From: Corynebacterium senegalense | Lineage (GTDB): Bacteria > Actinomycetota > Actinomycetes > Mycobacteriales > Mycobacteriaceae | NCBI RefSeq assembly: GCF_900411315.1 | Contig: NZ_LS990887.1 | Span: 1,960,268 to 2,024,267, forward strand | Direction: 5' to 3' | Length of the DNA stretch: 64,000 bases | Shown: in pieces, positions 1-9,865 of the stretch | Position numbering within the stretch: position 1 is the stretch's first letter | Layout of the letters: each line of letters starts with the position of its first letter | Position numbers and translations under genes: made by a program | The notes under the pieces: model-generated | Database searches by the model: none | What the model saw: the letters and a program-made list of their open reading frames with translations, nothing else | What the model was told of the DNA's origin: nothing

Positions 1-863
1 TCATCGAGGGCGCCAGCCCCGCCGCCGAGCTGACCACGCTGCGCGCGGGCGACGTCACCGAGGGCGAGCTGATCATGGCCACCAGTCCCTCGCTGTTCGC
101 GGAGGAACGCATCGCGGTGGTGGAAAACGCGGAGCTGGCGGGCAAGGAGCCGACGGAGCTGTTGCTGCAGGCTGCGGCGGACCCCGCGCCGGGCCTGACG
201 CTGATCATCCGCCACACCGGCGGCGGGCGGCAGAAGTCGATGGTGCCGAAGTTCTCCAAGATCGCTGAGGTGCACCAGGTCGACCCGCTGCGCGACCGCG
301 AGCGCCACACGTGGCTCACCAACGAGTTCCGCCGCCACGGCGTGCGCCCCACCCCCGACGTGGTGGCGGCGCTGCTCGAGTCGGTGGGCTCCGACCTGCG
401 CGAGCTGGCGTCCGCGGTGGACCAGCTGGTGGCGGACACCGAGGGCGAGCTGACCGTGGCCAGCGTGCGCGCCTACTACTCGGGCGTGGCGGAGGTCTCC
501 GGCTTCGACATCGCAGAGCAGGCCGTCACCGGCCGGGTGGACAAGGCGCTGGCGTCGACGCGACGCGCGCTGCAGCTGGGAATCAGCCCCGTGGCCATCG
601 CGGCGGCACTGGCGATGAAGGTCGGTGACGTCGCCAGGCTGTACAACACCCGCGGCAACCCGAACCAGCTGGCCCGCAGCCTCGGCATGCACCCCTTCGC
701 CGCCAAGAAGGCCATGCAGGTGGCGCGCAACTGGTCAGGGCAGGCCGTCAGCGAGGCCGTGATCATCATCGCCGACCTCGACGCGGCGGTGAAGGGGCAG
801 GGCGGCGACGAGGAGTTCGCGCTCGAGGACGCGGTGCGTCGCATTGCTGAGCTGGCGCGTTAG
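1..863 (+). CDS. holA: DNA polymerase III delta subunit, 5' end outside the window
   Basis: Clamp-loader delta subunit, which opens the beta sliding clamp during replisome loading. The reading frame is open from the first bases of the window (frame beginning at base 3) through the stop at 863, giving 286 visible residues. The family is usually about 320-340 residues, so some 35-50 N-terminal residues including the start lie upstream. Recognisable features are the FAEERIAVVENAE segment of the N-terminal AAA+-like domain, a central FRRHGVRP and LRELASAVDQL region, and a helical C-terminal collar ending in DAVRRIAELAR. The ATG at base 75 is internal and not the real start. The next gene begins about 24 bases downstream on the same strand. 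Identification is by family resemblance and by the position upstream of rpsT and lepA, usual in actinobacteria. Confidence 0.9.
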   Translation, partial: IEGASPAAELTTLRAGDVTEGELIMATSPSLFAEERIAVVENAELAGKEPTELLLQAAADPAPGLTLIIRHTGGGRQKSMVPKFSKIAEVHQVDPLRDRERHTWLTNEFRRHGVRPTPDVVAALLESVGSDLRELASAVDQLVADTEGELTVASVRAYYSGVAEVSGFDIAEQAVTGRVDKALASTRRALQLGISPVAIAAALAMKVGDVARLYNTRGNPNQLARSLGMHPFAAKKAMQVARNWSGQAVSEAVIIIADLDAAVKGQGGDEEFALEDAVRRIAELAR

Positions 864-886
864 GCCCGCGTGCTAGATTGTCTGAC

Positions 887-1330
887 GTGAACGAGCACCT
901 GCATAACCCGAACAACTCGGACAACACGAATCAGGACGCGCGCTCCGAGGACGTCCCCGTCGACGTCCAGGAGTTCGCCGCGAAGCTGTTCAACTTCGCC
1001 CGCGAGGGCGACGAGACGCTGCTGCAGTACGTGGACCAGGGCGTCGACGTCAACCTCGCCAACCAGGACGGCAACACCTTCCTCATGCTCGCGGCGTACG
1101 CCGGGCACGAGGCGCTGGTGCGCGGGCTGGTGGAGCGCGGAGCGGACGTCGACAAGCTCAATGCTCGCGGGCAGTCCCCGCTGGCCGGGGTGATCTTCAA
1201 GAAGGAGGACGCGATCGTCGACCTGCTTCTCAGCGCCGGGGCGGACCCGCGGGCGGGCCAACCCGACGCGATCGCCACTGCGCAGATGTTCGGCCGGGCG
1301 GACCTGGCAGAGAAGATGGGCGGGCAGTGA
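887..1330 (+). CDS. Ankyrin-repeat protein
   Basis: Small cytoplasmic protein of 147 residues with three to four ankyrin repeats. The clearest is the segment reading DGNTFLMLAAYAGHEALVRG, followed by a second repeat (RGQSPLAGVIFKKEDAIVDLL) and a degenerate third. Ankyrin repeats bind other proteins; the partner is unknown. I place the start at GTG 887 because a TAGATT -10 box (874-879) lies 7 bases before it, the leaderless arrangement seen all through this window. A TTG at 878 would add three residues and overlap that box. The stop overlaps the start of the next gene by four bases (GTGA), so the two are probably co-translated. The first 20 residues are Asn-rich and poorly ordered. Function not assigned. 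Confidence 0.82.
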   Translation: MNEHLHNPNNSDNTNQDARSEDVPVDVQEFAAKLFNFAREGDETLLQYVDQGVDVNLANQDGNTFLMLAAYAGHEALVRGLVERGADVDKLNARGQSPLAGVIFKKEDAIVDLLLSAGADPRAGQPDAIATAQMFGRADLAEKMGGQ

Positions 1331-1974
1331 TTTCACCCGGTGACCTCGCGGTCATCGTTGGGCTGAACCTGGTGGGGGCGGCGGCGCCGGGCCCGGATCT
1401 GATCCTGATCATGCGGATGGCCACCCGCTCGCGCCAGCACGCGTGGGCGGCGACCGCGGGGGTGCAGACCGGTGTGCTGCTGTGGGTGACGCTGACCGTG
1501 GCGGGCGCTGCCGCCGTGCTCACCGCCTACCCGGCGGCGCTCGCATTTGTGCAGATCGTCGGCGGGGCGTTCCTGGTCTGGATGGGGCAGGCGAGCGTGC
1601 GGCAGGGCTGGCACGACCGCAACGTGCCGCCGGTGGACATCGGCCAGGCGGCGGAGCGGCTCGGGTCGCTGCGCTCGAGCTACCTCAAGGGGCTGACCAC
1701 GAACCTGGCGAACCCGAAGATCGTCATCGCCCTGTCCGCGATGATCGCCCCGCTGCTGCCCGCGCACCCGAGCCCGCTGACGGCCGGGGTGGTCATCCTC
1801 GCCCTGTGGCTGAGCTCCTTCGTGTTGTTCGGCATCCTCTCCCAGGTCGTCTCCACCGGGAGGGTGCGCCGCAGGCTCCTCGCCGCGGGCCCGCTCATCG
1901 ACATCGCCTCGGGCCTGTTCTTCCTCGCCGTGGGCATCGTGTTCCTGGTCCGCGGGGCGCAGGGGCTCGGTTAG
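1327..1974 (+). CDS. LysE/RhtB-family amino-acid exporter
   Basis: Inner-membrane exporter of the LysE/RhtB superfamily (215 residues, the usual size of 190-220), expected to pump small amino acids or derivatives out of the cell. Family features seen are the N-terminal GLNLVGAAAPGPDLILIM helix with the PGPD motif at residues 21-24, the loop after helix 3 (LVWMGQASVRQGW), the conserved KGLTTNLANPKIVIAL segment, and about six hydrophobic helices. The GTG start at 1327 overlaps the stop of the ankyrin-repeat gene by 4 bases. Substrate cannot be read from sequence. No LysR-type regulator lies alongside, as lysG does for lysE itself, so this is more likely an RhtB-type paralogue than lysE. Confidence 0.85.
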   Translation: MISPGDLAVIVGLNLVGAAAPGPDLILIMRMATRSRQHAWAATAGVQTGVLLWVTLTVAGAAAVLTAYPAALAFVQIVGGAFLVWMGQASVRQGWHDRNVPPVDIGQAAERLGSLRSSYLKGLTTNLANPKIVIALSAMIAPLLPAHPSPLTAGVVILALWLSSFVLFGILSQVVSTGRVRRRLLAAGPLIDIASGLFFLAVGIVFLVRGAQGLG

Positions 1975-2033
1975 CCGACCCGCAGCAGGGGAGTGCTCAT
2001 GCCCCCACGCTAGCGCGGTGTTAGGTTGTCGCC

Positions 2034-2369
2034 ATGGAGAAACCAAGTGGCAGGGCCGGCTGGCAGTACGCGGCCCACGGGCTCGCGATCGTGCTGTTGG
2101 TCCTGGTCCCGCTGGGCCTCGCGTTCGCCCTCTCGCCGCAGGCCACGACGACCGCGGTGCTGGTCTTCCTTCCGGTGGCCTCGTTCGGGCTCGGGCTTTA
2201 CGACGCCACAACGTTCCGCCCCACCTGGTCCTTCCCGGTCTGCGCGGGGGCGTACTTCTGGGTCTCCACGCTGATGTTCTACGATCCGGGCGCCTGGATC
2301 TACGCCCTCGGCGTCGCCGCGGTGTGCGGGCTGGGCGAGTTCGCGGCGGCGAGGCTGGGGGCGCGGTAG
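2034..2369 (+). CDS. Small integral membrane protein, unknown
   Basis: Predicted 111-residue membrane protein with about three or four hydrophobic helices (AAHGLAIVLLVLVPLGLAF, ATTTAVLVFLPVASFGLGLY, FPVCAGAYFWVSTLMFY and WIYALGVAAVCGLG) and short loops. I recognise no family motif. The start at ATG 2034 is preceded by a TAGGTT -10 box at 2022-2027 with six bases between, so the transcript is predicted to be leaderless. The next gene starts at the very next base after the stop (TAG then ATG), so the two are probably one operon and may form one membrane complex. Function not assigned. Confidence 0.72.
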   Translation: MEKPSGRAGWQYAAHGLAIVLLVLVPLGLAFALSPQATTTAVLVFLPVASFGLGLYDATTFRPTWSFPVCAGAYFWVSTLMFYDPGAWIYALGVAAVCGLGEFAAARLGAR

Positions 2370-3278
2370 ATGGAGACGTGGACGCTCACCCACCCGGAGC
2401 GGGGCTGCCTGACAGTCGAGCTGGGGTACGACGCCGAGTTCGCCGTCCTGGAAAGCGATTGGCCGCTCGAGCCCGGCGATGAGGAGATCACCCCGGTGGC
2501 GGGCGACGCGGGTCTCCGGCAGCGCCTCGAGGGTTTCGCCAAGAACCCGCCAAAGAGGCTGCAGGTGCGTGTCGATGACACAGTGGTCGCCAGGTACAAG
2601 GCGGTTTCCTCGGGGCGCATCCCTCTCGAGCGCCGGGCCTGGTCGCCCCGGATGCGTGACTCCCTGACCCCGGTGGACCGGCGCAACCCGCACTTGAGCA
2701 TTCAGGCGACGGTGCTCGACGAGCTTCTCACGGTGGAGTACCGCGACGCCGACACTGTGGTCGAGCTCGAGCCGCCGGCGGGCAGCCGCGGGGCGCGGCG
2801 ACACCAGGCGATGCGGGAAAGCCCGCTCAAGCGCGTGCTGTATCCGTTGGCCGCGGGCATGGGCAAGGCCGGCTGGGCGCTCGCCGTCCTCGTCCTCGGG
2901 CCCATGGTGGGCCGGCTGATCGAGGCGGTCATCGACTGGCTGCTGCAGTTCGTGCCCGACTGGGAGATCACCCTCCCCACCATCCACCTGCCTGTGCCGG
3001 AGCTGCCGGGCCTGCCCACGATCCACCTGCCGGTGCCGCGCATCCCCTGGCCGGACGTCGACCTCCCAGAGATCCCGGGGTGGGTGAAGCTGGCCGTCGA
3101 GTACCAGCGGCTGTGGGTGCCCATCCTCGTTGCGCTGGTCATCGGGGTGCTGGCCGTGCGCAACCACGGAAGGTCGGAGCGGCGGAAGCGCGAGTGGTCC
3201 CAGAAGGGGTGGGAGGGGCGTCGAAAAGCGCAAAGCCCGCCTCCCGGAGGGGAGACGGGCCGCGACGGCGGAACTTAG
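2370..3278 (+). CDS. Two-helix membrane protein with proline-rich tandem repeat, unknown
   Basis: 302 residues. The N-terminal ~150 residues are soluble and beta-rich. They are followed by a hydrophobic helix at about 165-195 ([19 protein letters not shown]), a proline-rich linker in which [13 protein letters not shown] and [13 protein letters not shown] stand in tandem (about residues 200-230), a second helix near 257-277 ([14 protein letters not shown]) and a basic tail. The Pro repeat probably makes a rigid spacer between the helices, on either side of the membrane. The ATG follows the previous stop with no gap. The last ~15 codons (a Pro/Gly-rich tail) are the reverse side of the rpsT terminator hairpin, and the stop shares four bases with the rpsT stop on the other strand. 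No family recognised. Confidence 0.72.
   Translation: METWTLTHPERGCLTVELGYDAEFAVLESDWPLEPGDEEITPVAGDAGLRQRLEGFAKNPPKRLQVRVDDTVVARYKAVSSGRIPLERRAWSPRMRDSLTPVDRRNPHLSIQATVLDELLTVEYRDADTVVELEPPAGSRGARRHQAMRESPLKRVLYPLAAGMGKAGWALAVLVLGPMVGRLIEAVIDWLLQFVPDWEITLPTIHLPVPELPGLPTIHLPVPRIPWPDVDLPEIPGWVKLAVEYQRLWVPILVALVIGVLAVRNHGRSERRKREWSQKGWEGRRKAQSPPPGGETGRDGGT
3223..3260 (-). terminator. rpsT rho-independent terminator, inside the facing gene
   Basis: Read on the minus strand, an imperfect GC-rich hairpin (3260-3235; arms GCCCG.CTCCC and GGGAG.CGGGC with one mismatch each side of a short loop) is followed by a U-rich run, TTTGCGCTTTT, at 3234-3224. It starts about 15 bases after the rpsT stop. It lies entirely within the last codons of the convergent membrane-protein gene. 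Confidence 0.78.
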
Positions 3279-3538
3279 TCCATCTTGTTCAGGGCGCGAG
3301 CCATGCTCGACTTCTTGTTCGCCGCGTTGTTGCGGTGGAACACGCCCTTGGACACGGACTTGTCCAGCTTGCGCGAAGCGACGCGCAGCTGAGCCTCGGC
3401 GGCGGCCTTGTCGCCGGACTCGACGGCCTCACGGAACTTGCGGATCTCCGTGCGGACGGCGGAGCGGACGGACTTGTTGCGCAGGCGGCGCTTCTCGTTG
3501 GTGAGAACGCGCTTCTTCTGCTGCTTGATGTTTGCCAT
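3275..3538 (-). CDS. rpsT: 30S ribosomal protein S20
   Basis: Primary 16S rRNA-binding protein of the small subunit, 87 residues as usual. It is highly basic and begins [18 protein letters not shown], with the conserved [11 protein letters not shown] and the C-terminal [20 protein letters not shown] clear ribosome-binding site (AGAGGTG) lies about 8 bases before the ATG at 3538. The stop overlaps the stop of the facing gene in a TTAG tetranucleotide. A promoter candidate lies at 3687-3716. Its position next to lepA on the opposite strand is the usual actinobacterial arrangement. Confidence 0.97.
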   Translation of the reverse strand: MANIKQQKKRVLTNEKRRLRNKSVRSAVRTEIRKFREAVESGDKAAAEAQLRVASRKLDKSVSKGVFHRNNAANKKSSMARALNKMD

Positions 3539-3686
3539 GTGTGTACACCTCTTGGTTTAGGTCGAATCTGAATGCGCAGTCGACCCGGGAGGGCGTCACG
3601 CGCCGGGCTTTGGAAGAACGCGGGCCCAAGGTCCTGCTCGCGTAGCACAGCGCACCCTGTCATTCCCGGATGCGGACAACCAATTT

Positions 3687-3716
3687 AGGGTAGCAACCCC
3701 GCACCCGCGGCACCAA
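3687..3716 (-). promoter_or_regulatory. Probable rpsT promoter
   Basis: On the minus strand, TTGGTG (3716-3711) and TACCCT (3692-3687) are separated by 18 bases. This would give an untranslated leader of about 140 bases before rpsT. Leader-mediated autoregulation by S20 is possible, but no conserved structure was identified. Confidence 0.5.
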
Positions 3717-3727
3717 ACCGCTGGCGC

Positions 3728-4225
3728 TCAGACCCAGTCGAAGCGGTCGCGCAGGCGGTTGGCGATGCGCTCGAAGCGCCGCGGGGGGATGTAGGTGCCG
3801 CGGCGGTGCACCTCGGTCTCGGGGACCATGAGGGTCTTGTCCAGGCGCACCCAGCACGGGTCGCCGGTGTCCTCCCACTCGCCCGAGCCAATGCCCAGCC
3901 AGTGGTCCTCGTGGCGGTGCTTCTCGCGGGGGGAGATGAGCAGGCCGAGCACGTCGTGGTGCTCCCGCCCAATGACCACCAGGGAGCGCTCCTGCGGCGG
4001 GTCGGAGGGCACGGTGACCCACACGATCTCACCGGGCTCGGCCTGGCCGTCCATGTCGGGGGCGTAGTAGATGCTCCGCGCGACCTTGGCGGTCGGCTTG
4101 ACCAGGAGGCGGGAGGCGATCTTTCGGGTGCGGTCGCGCGGGGAGCTGCCGAGGCGCTCGTTGAGCAGCGCGAGGCCCTGGTCGAGTGCGCTGGAGGGGT
4201 GGCGCTTCGACCGGCGGAGAAACAT
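3728..4225 (-). CDS. PemK/MazF-like fold protein, solitary
   Basis: 165 residues. The segment at about 58-115 (GEIVWVTVPSDPPQERSLVVIGREHHDVLGLLISPR) matches the N-terminal strands of the MazF/PemK endoribonuclease fold, where the usual sequence is GxVvwv.f.....RP.lVig. The remainder (WLGIGSGEWEDTGDPCWVRLDKTLMVPE) fits the later strands. An N-terminal extension of about 50 basic residues and a C-terminal helix are additional to canonical MazF (about 110 residues). No antitoxin gene is adjacent. In actinobacteria this lone protein sits between rpsT and lepA as part of the conserved chromosome, which argues for a housekeeping rather than addiction role (inference). The start ATG 4225 has AAGGA six bases upstream. 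Confidence 0.78.
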   Translation of the reverse strand: MFLRRSKRHPSSALDQGLALLNERLGSSPRDRTRKIASRLLVKPTAKVARSIYYAPDMDGQAEPGEIVWVTVPSDPPQERSLVVIGREHHDVLGLLISPREKHRHEDHWLGIGSGEWEDTGDPCWVRLDKTLMVPETEVHRRGTYIPPRRFERIANRLRDRFDWV

Positions 4226-4366
4226 GAGGCGTCCTTGGGGTGAGGTGTTGTGCTTGGGTTCACATTACGAGCGCGCGGGGATCTTCTCAAGCGGTTGCGC
4301 GCCCTCCCGGTGATCCGTCGGCGTTTGTTTTGTTTGCCCACGTGAGACGGTAAAGTGAGCGGAACT

Positions 4367-6223
<1,857 letters not shown>

Positions 6224-6230
6224 GGCGCCG

Positions 6231-6884
6231 TCAGGCGGGCAGGCCGAGCGAGGCCGCCAGGCGCTCGACCGCCCGCGTGAAAAACTCCTCCGGTTCCGAG
6301 AGGGTGTCCCTGCCGAGCTGCCCGAAGACCTCCGCGGAGATGAGGCCGATGAGGTGCGTCCACCCGTCGAGGGCGAGCTCGATGACTGCGAGGTCGAGGG
6401 CGGGGGCCCACTCGCGCTGGATCGCGGAGAGATCGCTGAGCAGCGCCCGGCTTGCCGACGGCTGCGGGGCGGAGGGGGAGGCTGCGGCGAGTTGCTCGAT
6501 CATCATCCGCATGACGCGGGTGCCCTGGTCGATGGTGCGCTCCGGTGCGAAGTACCCCGCGATGGGCGAACCGTAGACGAGGGCCCAGCGCTGGGGGTGG
6601 GACAGCGCCCACCGGCGCATCGCCTGCGCCAGGGCGGCGAGGGAGCGGGGGTCCTCGTGCTGCACGGCGTCGGCGAGCTGCCTGAACGCGTCCTCGATGA
6701 GGAGGGTCAGCAGGTCGTCGCGGTTCTTGACGTACCTGTAGAGCGCCGAGGAGACGACTCCGAGCTCGCGCGCAACCGCCCGGAGGTTGACGGCCTCGGC
6801 CCCGCCGGCGTCGAGCTGGGCGAAGCCGAGGGAGAGGATGGAGCGCATCATCTTGGTGCGGGAGAGCTCGCGTGGGGAGGGCAT
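6231..6884 (-). CDS. TetR-family transcriptional repressor
   Basis: 217-residue regulator. The N-terminal helix-turn-helix spans about residues 12-55 (MMRSILSLGFAQLDAGGAEAV, then VARELGVVSSALYRYVKNRDDLL, the typical recognition helix), followed by a helical ligand-binding domain with an RALVYGSPI-like segment seen here as RWALVYGSPIAGYFAP. I chose ATG 6884. A TACGCT -10 (minus strand, 6896-6891) lies six bases upstream, making it leaderless, and longer starts would run through the operator. It is divergent from the reductase gene at 7001. Two identical 20-base repeats between the genes are the probable operators, so it should repress both itself and the reductase. Effector unknown. Confidence 0.9.
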   Translation of the reverse strand: MPSPRELSRTKMMRSILSLGFAQLDAGGAEAVNLRAVARELGVVSSALYRYVKNRDDLLTLLIEDAFRQLADAVQHEDPRSLAALAQAMRRWALSHPQRWALVYGSPIAGYFAPERTIDQGTRVMRMMIEQLAAASPSAPQPSASRALLSDLSAIQREWAPALDLAVIELALDGWTHLIGLISAEVFGQLGRDTLSEPEEFFTRAVERLAASLGLPA

Positions 6885-6899
6885 ACTCACAGCGTAGCG

Positions 6900-6919
6900 C
6901 AAAAAGTGAGCACTGCTCT
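6900..6919 (+). promoter_or_regulatory. Operator copy 1 (TetR-type)
   Basis: 20-base sequence with core palindrome GAGCACTGCTC (6908-6918), identical to the copy at 6960-6979. It lies in the upstream promoter region (-35 and spacer) of the tetR gene and directly abuts the TTGCGA -35 box of the reductase promoter. Confidence 0.7.
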
Positions 6920-6947
6920 TGCGAGGGCGGGCAGCCTCCCGTAGGCT
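6919..6947 (+). promoter_or_regulatory. Promoter of the reductase gene
   Basis: TTGCGA (6919-6924), a 17-base spacer and TAGGCT (6942-6947). Predicted transcription start near 6954, just upstream of the second operator, giving a leader of about 47 bases with an AAGGGGGGAAG ribosome-binding site at 6982-6992. Confidence 0.65.
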
Positions 6948-6959
6948 CCACGCTGGACA

Positions 6960-6979
6960 CAAAAAGTGAGCACTGCTCT
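6960..6979 (+). promoter_or_regulatory. Operator copy 2 (TetR-type)
   Basis: Exact repeat of the 20 bases at 6900-6919, with centre-to-centre distance of exactly 60 bases. It sits immediately after the predicted start of reductase transcription, where a bound repressor would block promoter clearance. Confidence 0.7.
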
Positions 6980-7000
6980 CAAAGGGGGGAAGTAACGACG

Positions 7001-7894
7001 ATGCCCATCAACGCCTTGGTAATCGGTGCGGGACCAGTGGGAAGGGCGACCGCCGCGCACCTCGCCTCGCTCGGGCACGAGGTGGCGGTCTTGACACGCT
7101 CGGGAACCCCGGTCGGCGACCTCCGCGCGCTGAACGGTGACGCGGGACGCGAGGAGGACCTGCGGCGGGCGCTGCGCGAGTTTCCCGCCACCCACATCAT
7201 CAATTGCATGCACGCGCCCTACACGGAACGCCACTGGCGGGAGGCGCTTCTGCCAGCGGAGGGTGTCATCCTCCGGGAGGCGGCGCAGCGAGGACTCCAC
7301 GTCACCTTTCCGGAGTCGGTCTACGCGTTCGGGAGCGCGGAGCGGGAGGTGAGCGGGGCAAGTGTTCCCGTCGCCCGGAGGGGCAAACCCGGCGTCCGGG
7401 CCGAGCTGCTCCGGCGGCGCGACCGCTCGGGGGCGACGACGTGCTCGGTTGTGGCCTCGGACTACTACGGGCCCGGCAGCGGGCCGGGGGCCGTGGCGCA
7501 CGTGCTCGTCCTCGACAGGATCGCCGCGGGGCGGCGGCCCCTCGCTTTGTTCAGCAGAAACACTCCCCACGCCTACACGTACCTCCCCGACTTCGCCCGC
7601 GCGCTCGCCGAGGCGGCGGTCCACGGGGCGACGGGGATCGCCGTGACGCCGACGGCGCCGCCGGTTTCCCAGGCGGACTTCGCGCGGGAGGCAGCCGACG
7701 TTCTGGGGGTGGCGTTCAGGAGTCCGCTCGTGCTCGGCGGCGCGACGCTGAGGGCCGCGGGGTTGTTCGACCGCAACGTCGGCGGCATCGCCGAGATGAA
7801 GTGGTTGTGGACGACACCCCAGTCCCTCCGGGGCACGTTCGCGTGGGAGCCCACCGCCCTGGAGGAGGGGCTTCGCCGCGCGGTGGGCGGCTAG
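7001..7894 (+). CDS. NAD(P)-binding Rossmann-fold epimerase/reductase
   Basis: 297 residues of the extended short-chain dehydrogenase type (NAD-dependent epimerase/dehydratase). The N-terminal nucleotide motif ALVIGAGPVGRATAAHL fits GxGxxG. SVYAFGS (about residues 105-111) and DYYGPGSGPGAV (about 156-167) correspond to the catalytic-loop region and the post-catalytic YGPG segment typical of this family. The canonical YxxxK pair is not obvious, so catalysis or substrate may differ. ATG 7001 is chosen for its strong AAGGGGGGAAG ribosome-binding site; upstream in-frame starts would translate the operators. Divergent from and probably repressed by the TetR gene, which suggests an inducible detoxification or catabolic reaction. 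Confidence 0.82.
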   Translation: MPINALVIGAGPVGRATAAHLASLGHEVAVLTRSGTPVGDLRALNGDAGREEDLRRALREFPATHIINCMHAPYTERHWREALLPAEGVILREAAQRGLHVTFPESVYAFGSAEREVSGASVPVARRGKPGVRAELLRRRDRSGATTCSVVASDYYGPGSGPGAVAHVLVLDRIAAGRRPLALFSRNTPHAYTYLPDFARALAEAAVHGATGIAVTPTAPPVSQADFAREAADVLGVAFRSPLVLGGATLRAAGLFDRNVGGIAEMKWLWTTPQSLRGTFAWEPTALEEGLRRAVGG

Positions 7895-7900
7895 AGGCTC

Positions 7901-9832
7901 CTACGCCTTGCCCGGGGCGTCGTCAGGCGAGTGCGTCGGCGGCTCCCATCCGTCCTCCCACTGGCCGGTCTCGTAGTCGTAGCCGACGGGGTCGCCGTGC
8001 TCGTCGGTGCGGCGGTACCACTCGGTGAGGTCCTCGCTGGTGGAATCCACGCCGGCAACAATGCCCACCCCGGCGCCCTCGGGGGCGCGCTCCACTGCGA
8101 TCTCGAAGTCGTCGCCGTATTCCTCTAGGCCGCGCACGACGGCGTCGCGCACCGCCGTGTCGGCGTAGGTGGTGCGGATGGCCACCGGGTCCGTCGTGAG
8201 GTCCTTGATGAACGAGACCATCAGCGCCACGATGACCAGCGAGAAGGGCATGGCGGTGAGGATGGTCAGGGACTGCAGGCCGGACAGCGCCGTCTCGCCC
8301 CCGGTGAGCAGCATGACCACGGCGATGCCCATCATGAGCACGCCCCAGAACGCCACGAGCAGCTTGTTCGGCTCGGGGTCGCCCTTGGAGGCCATGGTGC
8401 CCATGACCACGGAGGCGGAGTCGGCCGAGGTGATGAAGAAGATCGAGAGGATGACAACCACGAGCGCGGCCGTCACCCCGCTGAAAGGCAGCTGGTCGAT
8501 CATGCTGAACAGCACCTGCTGGGGCGAGGCGGAGCCGTCGAAGCCGGGCAGACCGTCGCGGGCGAAGGTGATGGCGGTGCCGCCGAAAACGGTGAAGGCG
8601 AGGATGAGCAGCGCGGTCGGCACGATGATGGTCACCAGGGTGAATTCGCGGATCGTTCGGCCGCGAGAGATGCGGGCGATGAACATGCCCACGAAGGGCG
8701 CCCAGGCGATCCACCACGCCCAGTAGAAGGCCGTCCAGGCCGCCTGGAAGTCGAGGGTCTCCGGGCCCCATGACAGCGAGCGCGAGGACATGTCGAGGAA
8801 CTTGTCCAGGTAGGACAGGGTGCCGGAGGGCAGCAGGTTGGTGAGGAAGAGCGTCGGGCCCGTGAGGAAGACGAACAGGATCGCCAAAAGCGTCAGGGTG
8901 ATGTTCGTGTTGGACAGGATGCGGATGCCCTTGGACACGCCTGAGACGGCGGAGGTGATGAATCCGACGGTGAGCACCAGGATGATCCCCATGAGCAGGG
9001 GCATCGAGGGGGTGCGGCCGGAGAACGTGGAGATGCCCTCGCCGATCTGCAGGGTGGCGATGCCGAGGGAGGCGGCTGTGCCGAACAGGGTGGCCACGAT
9101 GGCGAGGATGTCGATGATCCTGCCGATCGGCCCGTCGGTGCGCTTGAGCACCGGGGCGAACAGCGAGGACATGAGCGTCGTGCGGCCGCGCCGGTAGGAC
9201 GAGTACGCCAGGGCGCCGCCGACCAGAGCGTAGAGCGCCCAGGGCGAGAAGCCCCAGTGGTAGTTCGACTGGGCCAGCGCCTGGTGCAGCGCCTGCTCGG
9301 TGTCCGGCTCCACGGTCAGCGGCGGCGGCGAGTGGTAGAAGGCGAGGGGCTCGGAGGGGCCGAAGAAGAAGATGCCCACGCCGATGCCGGCCGCGAACAT
9401 CATGGCCACCCACGAGAACAGGGAGTACTCGGGTGTTTCGTCGTCCTTGCCCAGCTTGATGGTGCCGTACTGGGAAAACGCGATGGCGATCATGACGATC
9501 ACGCAGACGATGAGGATGACGTTGAACAGCCAGCCGAAGTTGTGCAGGCCCCACTCCAGGGCCGCAGACGAGAAGGAGGCGACCGTGTCCGGGCTGGTCA
9601 CACCCCAGATGACGAAGGCGATGATGAGCACCGCGTTGACCCCGAATACGAGCTTGTCCAGCCCGAACTTGTAGCGCAGCTCCTCGATGCTGATGCCCGG
9701 CACCAGGCCCGGGTGCATGTTGTCGGGGTAGAGGCCGATCGCGCGCCGCGCCCTCAGGTTGCGAGCCTTGTCTATCGCCTCATCGATCGCGCTGGGCGTG
9801 TCCTCGGACTGCGGTTCCTGCTCGCCAGCCAC
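7901..9832 (-). CDS. BCCT-family compatible-solute transporter (BetP/EctP/LcoP type)
   Basis: Secondary, probably sodium-coupled, uptake carrier for betaine, ectoine or proline-like osmolytes; 643 residues. Twelve or so membrane helices are visible. The family glycine-rich stretch reads AAGIGVGIFFFGPSEPL, and the signature around helix 8 reads WWIAWAPFVGMFIARISRGR. A hydrophilic N-terminal ~60 residues and an acidic C-terminal ~100 residues (residues after FIKDLTTDP) flank the core. Such tails serve osmosensing in BetP, but this one is acidic rather than Arg-rich, so stimulus sensing may differ. The GTG start at 9832 has AAGGAGG about 7 bases upstream. Six bases separate its stop from the reductase stop. 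Confidence 0.92.
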   Translation of the reverse strand: MAGEQEPQSEDTPSAIDEAIDKARNLRARRAIGLYPDNMHPGLVPGISIEELRYKFGLDKLVFGVNAVLIIAFVIWGVTSPDTVASFSSAALEWGLHNFGWLFNVILIVCVIVMIAIAFSQYGTIKLGKDDETPEYSLFSWVAMMFAAGIGVGIFFFGPSEPLAFYHSPPPLTVEPDTEQALHQALAQSNYHWGFSPWALYALVGGALAYSSYRRGRTTLMSSLFAPVLKRTDGPIGRIIDILAIVATLFGTAASLGIATLQIGEGISTFSGRTPSMPLLMGIILVLTVGFITSAVSGVSKGIRILSNTNITLTLLAILFVFLTGPTLFLTNLLPSGTLSYLDKFLDMSSRSLSWGPETLDFQAAWTAFYWAWWIAWAPFVGMFIARISRGRTIREFTLVTIIVPTALLILAFTVFGGTAITFARDGLPGFDGSASPQQVLFSMIDQLPFSGVTAALVVVILSIFFITSADSASVVMGTMASKGDPEPNKLLVAFWGVLMMGIAVVMLLTGGETALSGLQSLTILTAMPFSLVIVALMVSFIKDLTTDPVAIRTTYADTAVRDAVVRGLEEYGDDFEIAVERAPEGAGVGIVAGVDSTSEDLTEWYRRTDEHGDPVGYDYETGQWEDGWEPPTHSPDDAPGKA

Positions 9833-9865
9833 CTGGTTCCTCCTTCGTTTTCGATTTCTTTACAG

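Noticed and set aside
6872..7000. 43-codon N-terminal extension of the reductase containing a repeated KSEHCS
   Set aside because: The repeated peptide is just translation of the duplicated operator; a strong ribosome-binding site precedes ATG 7001.
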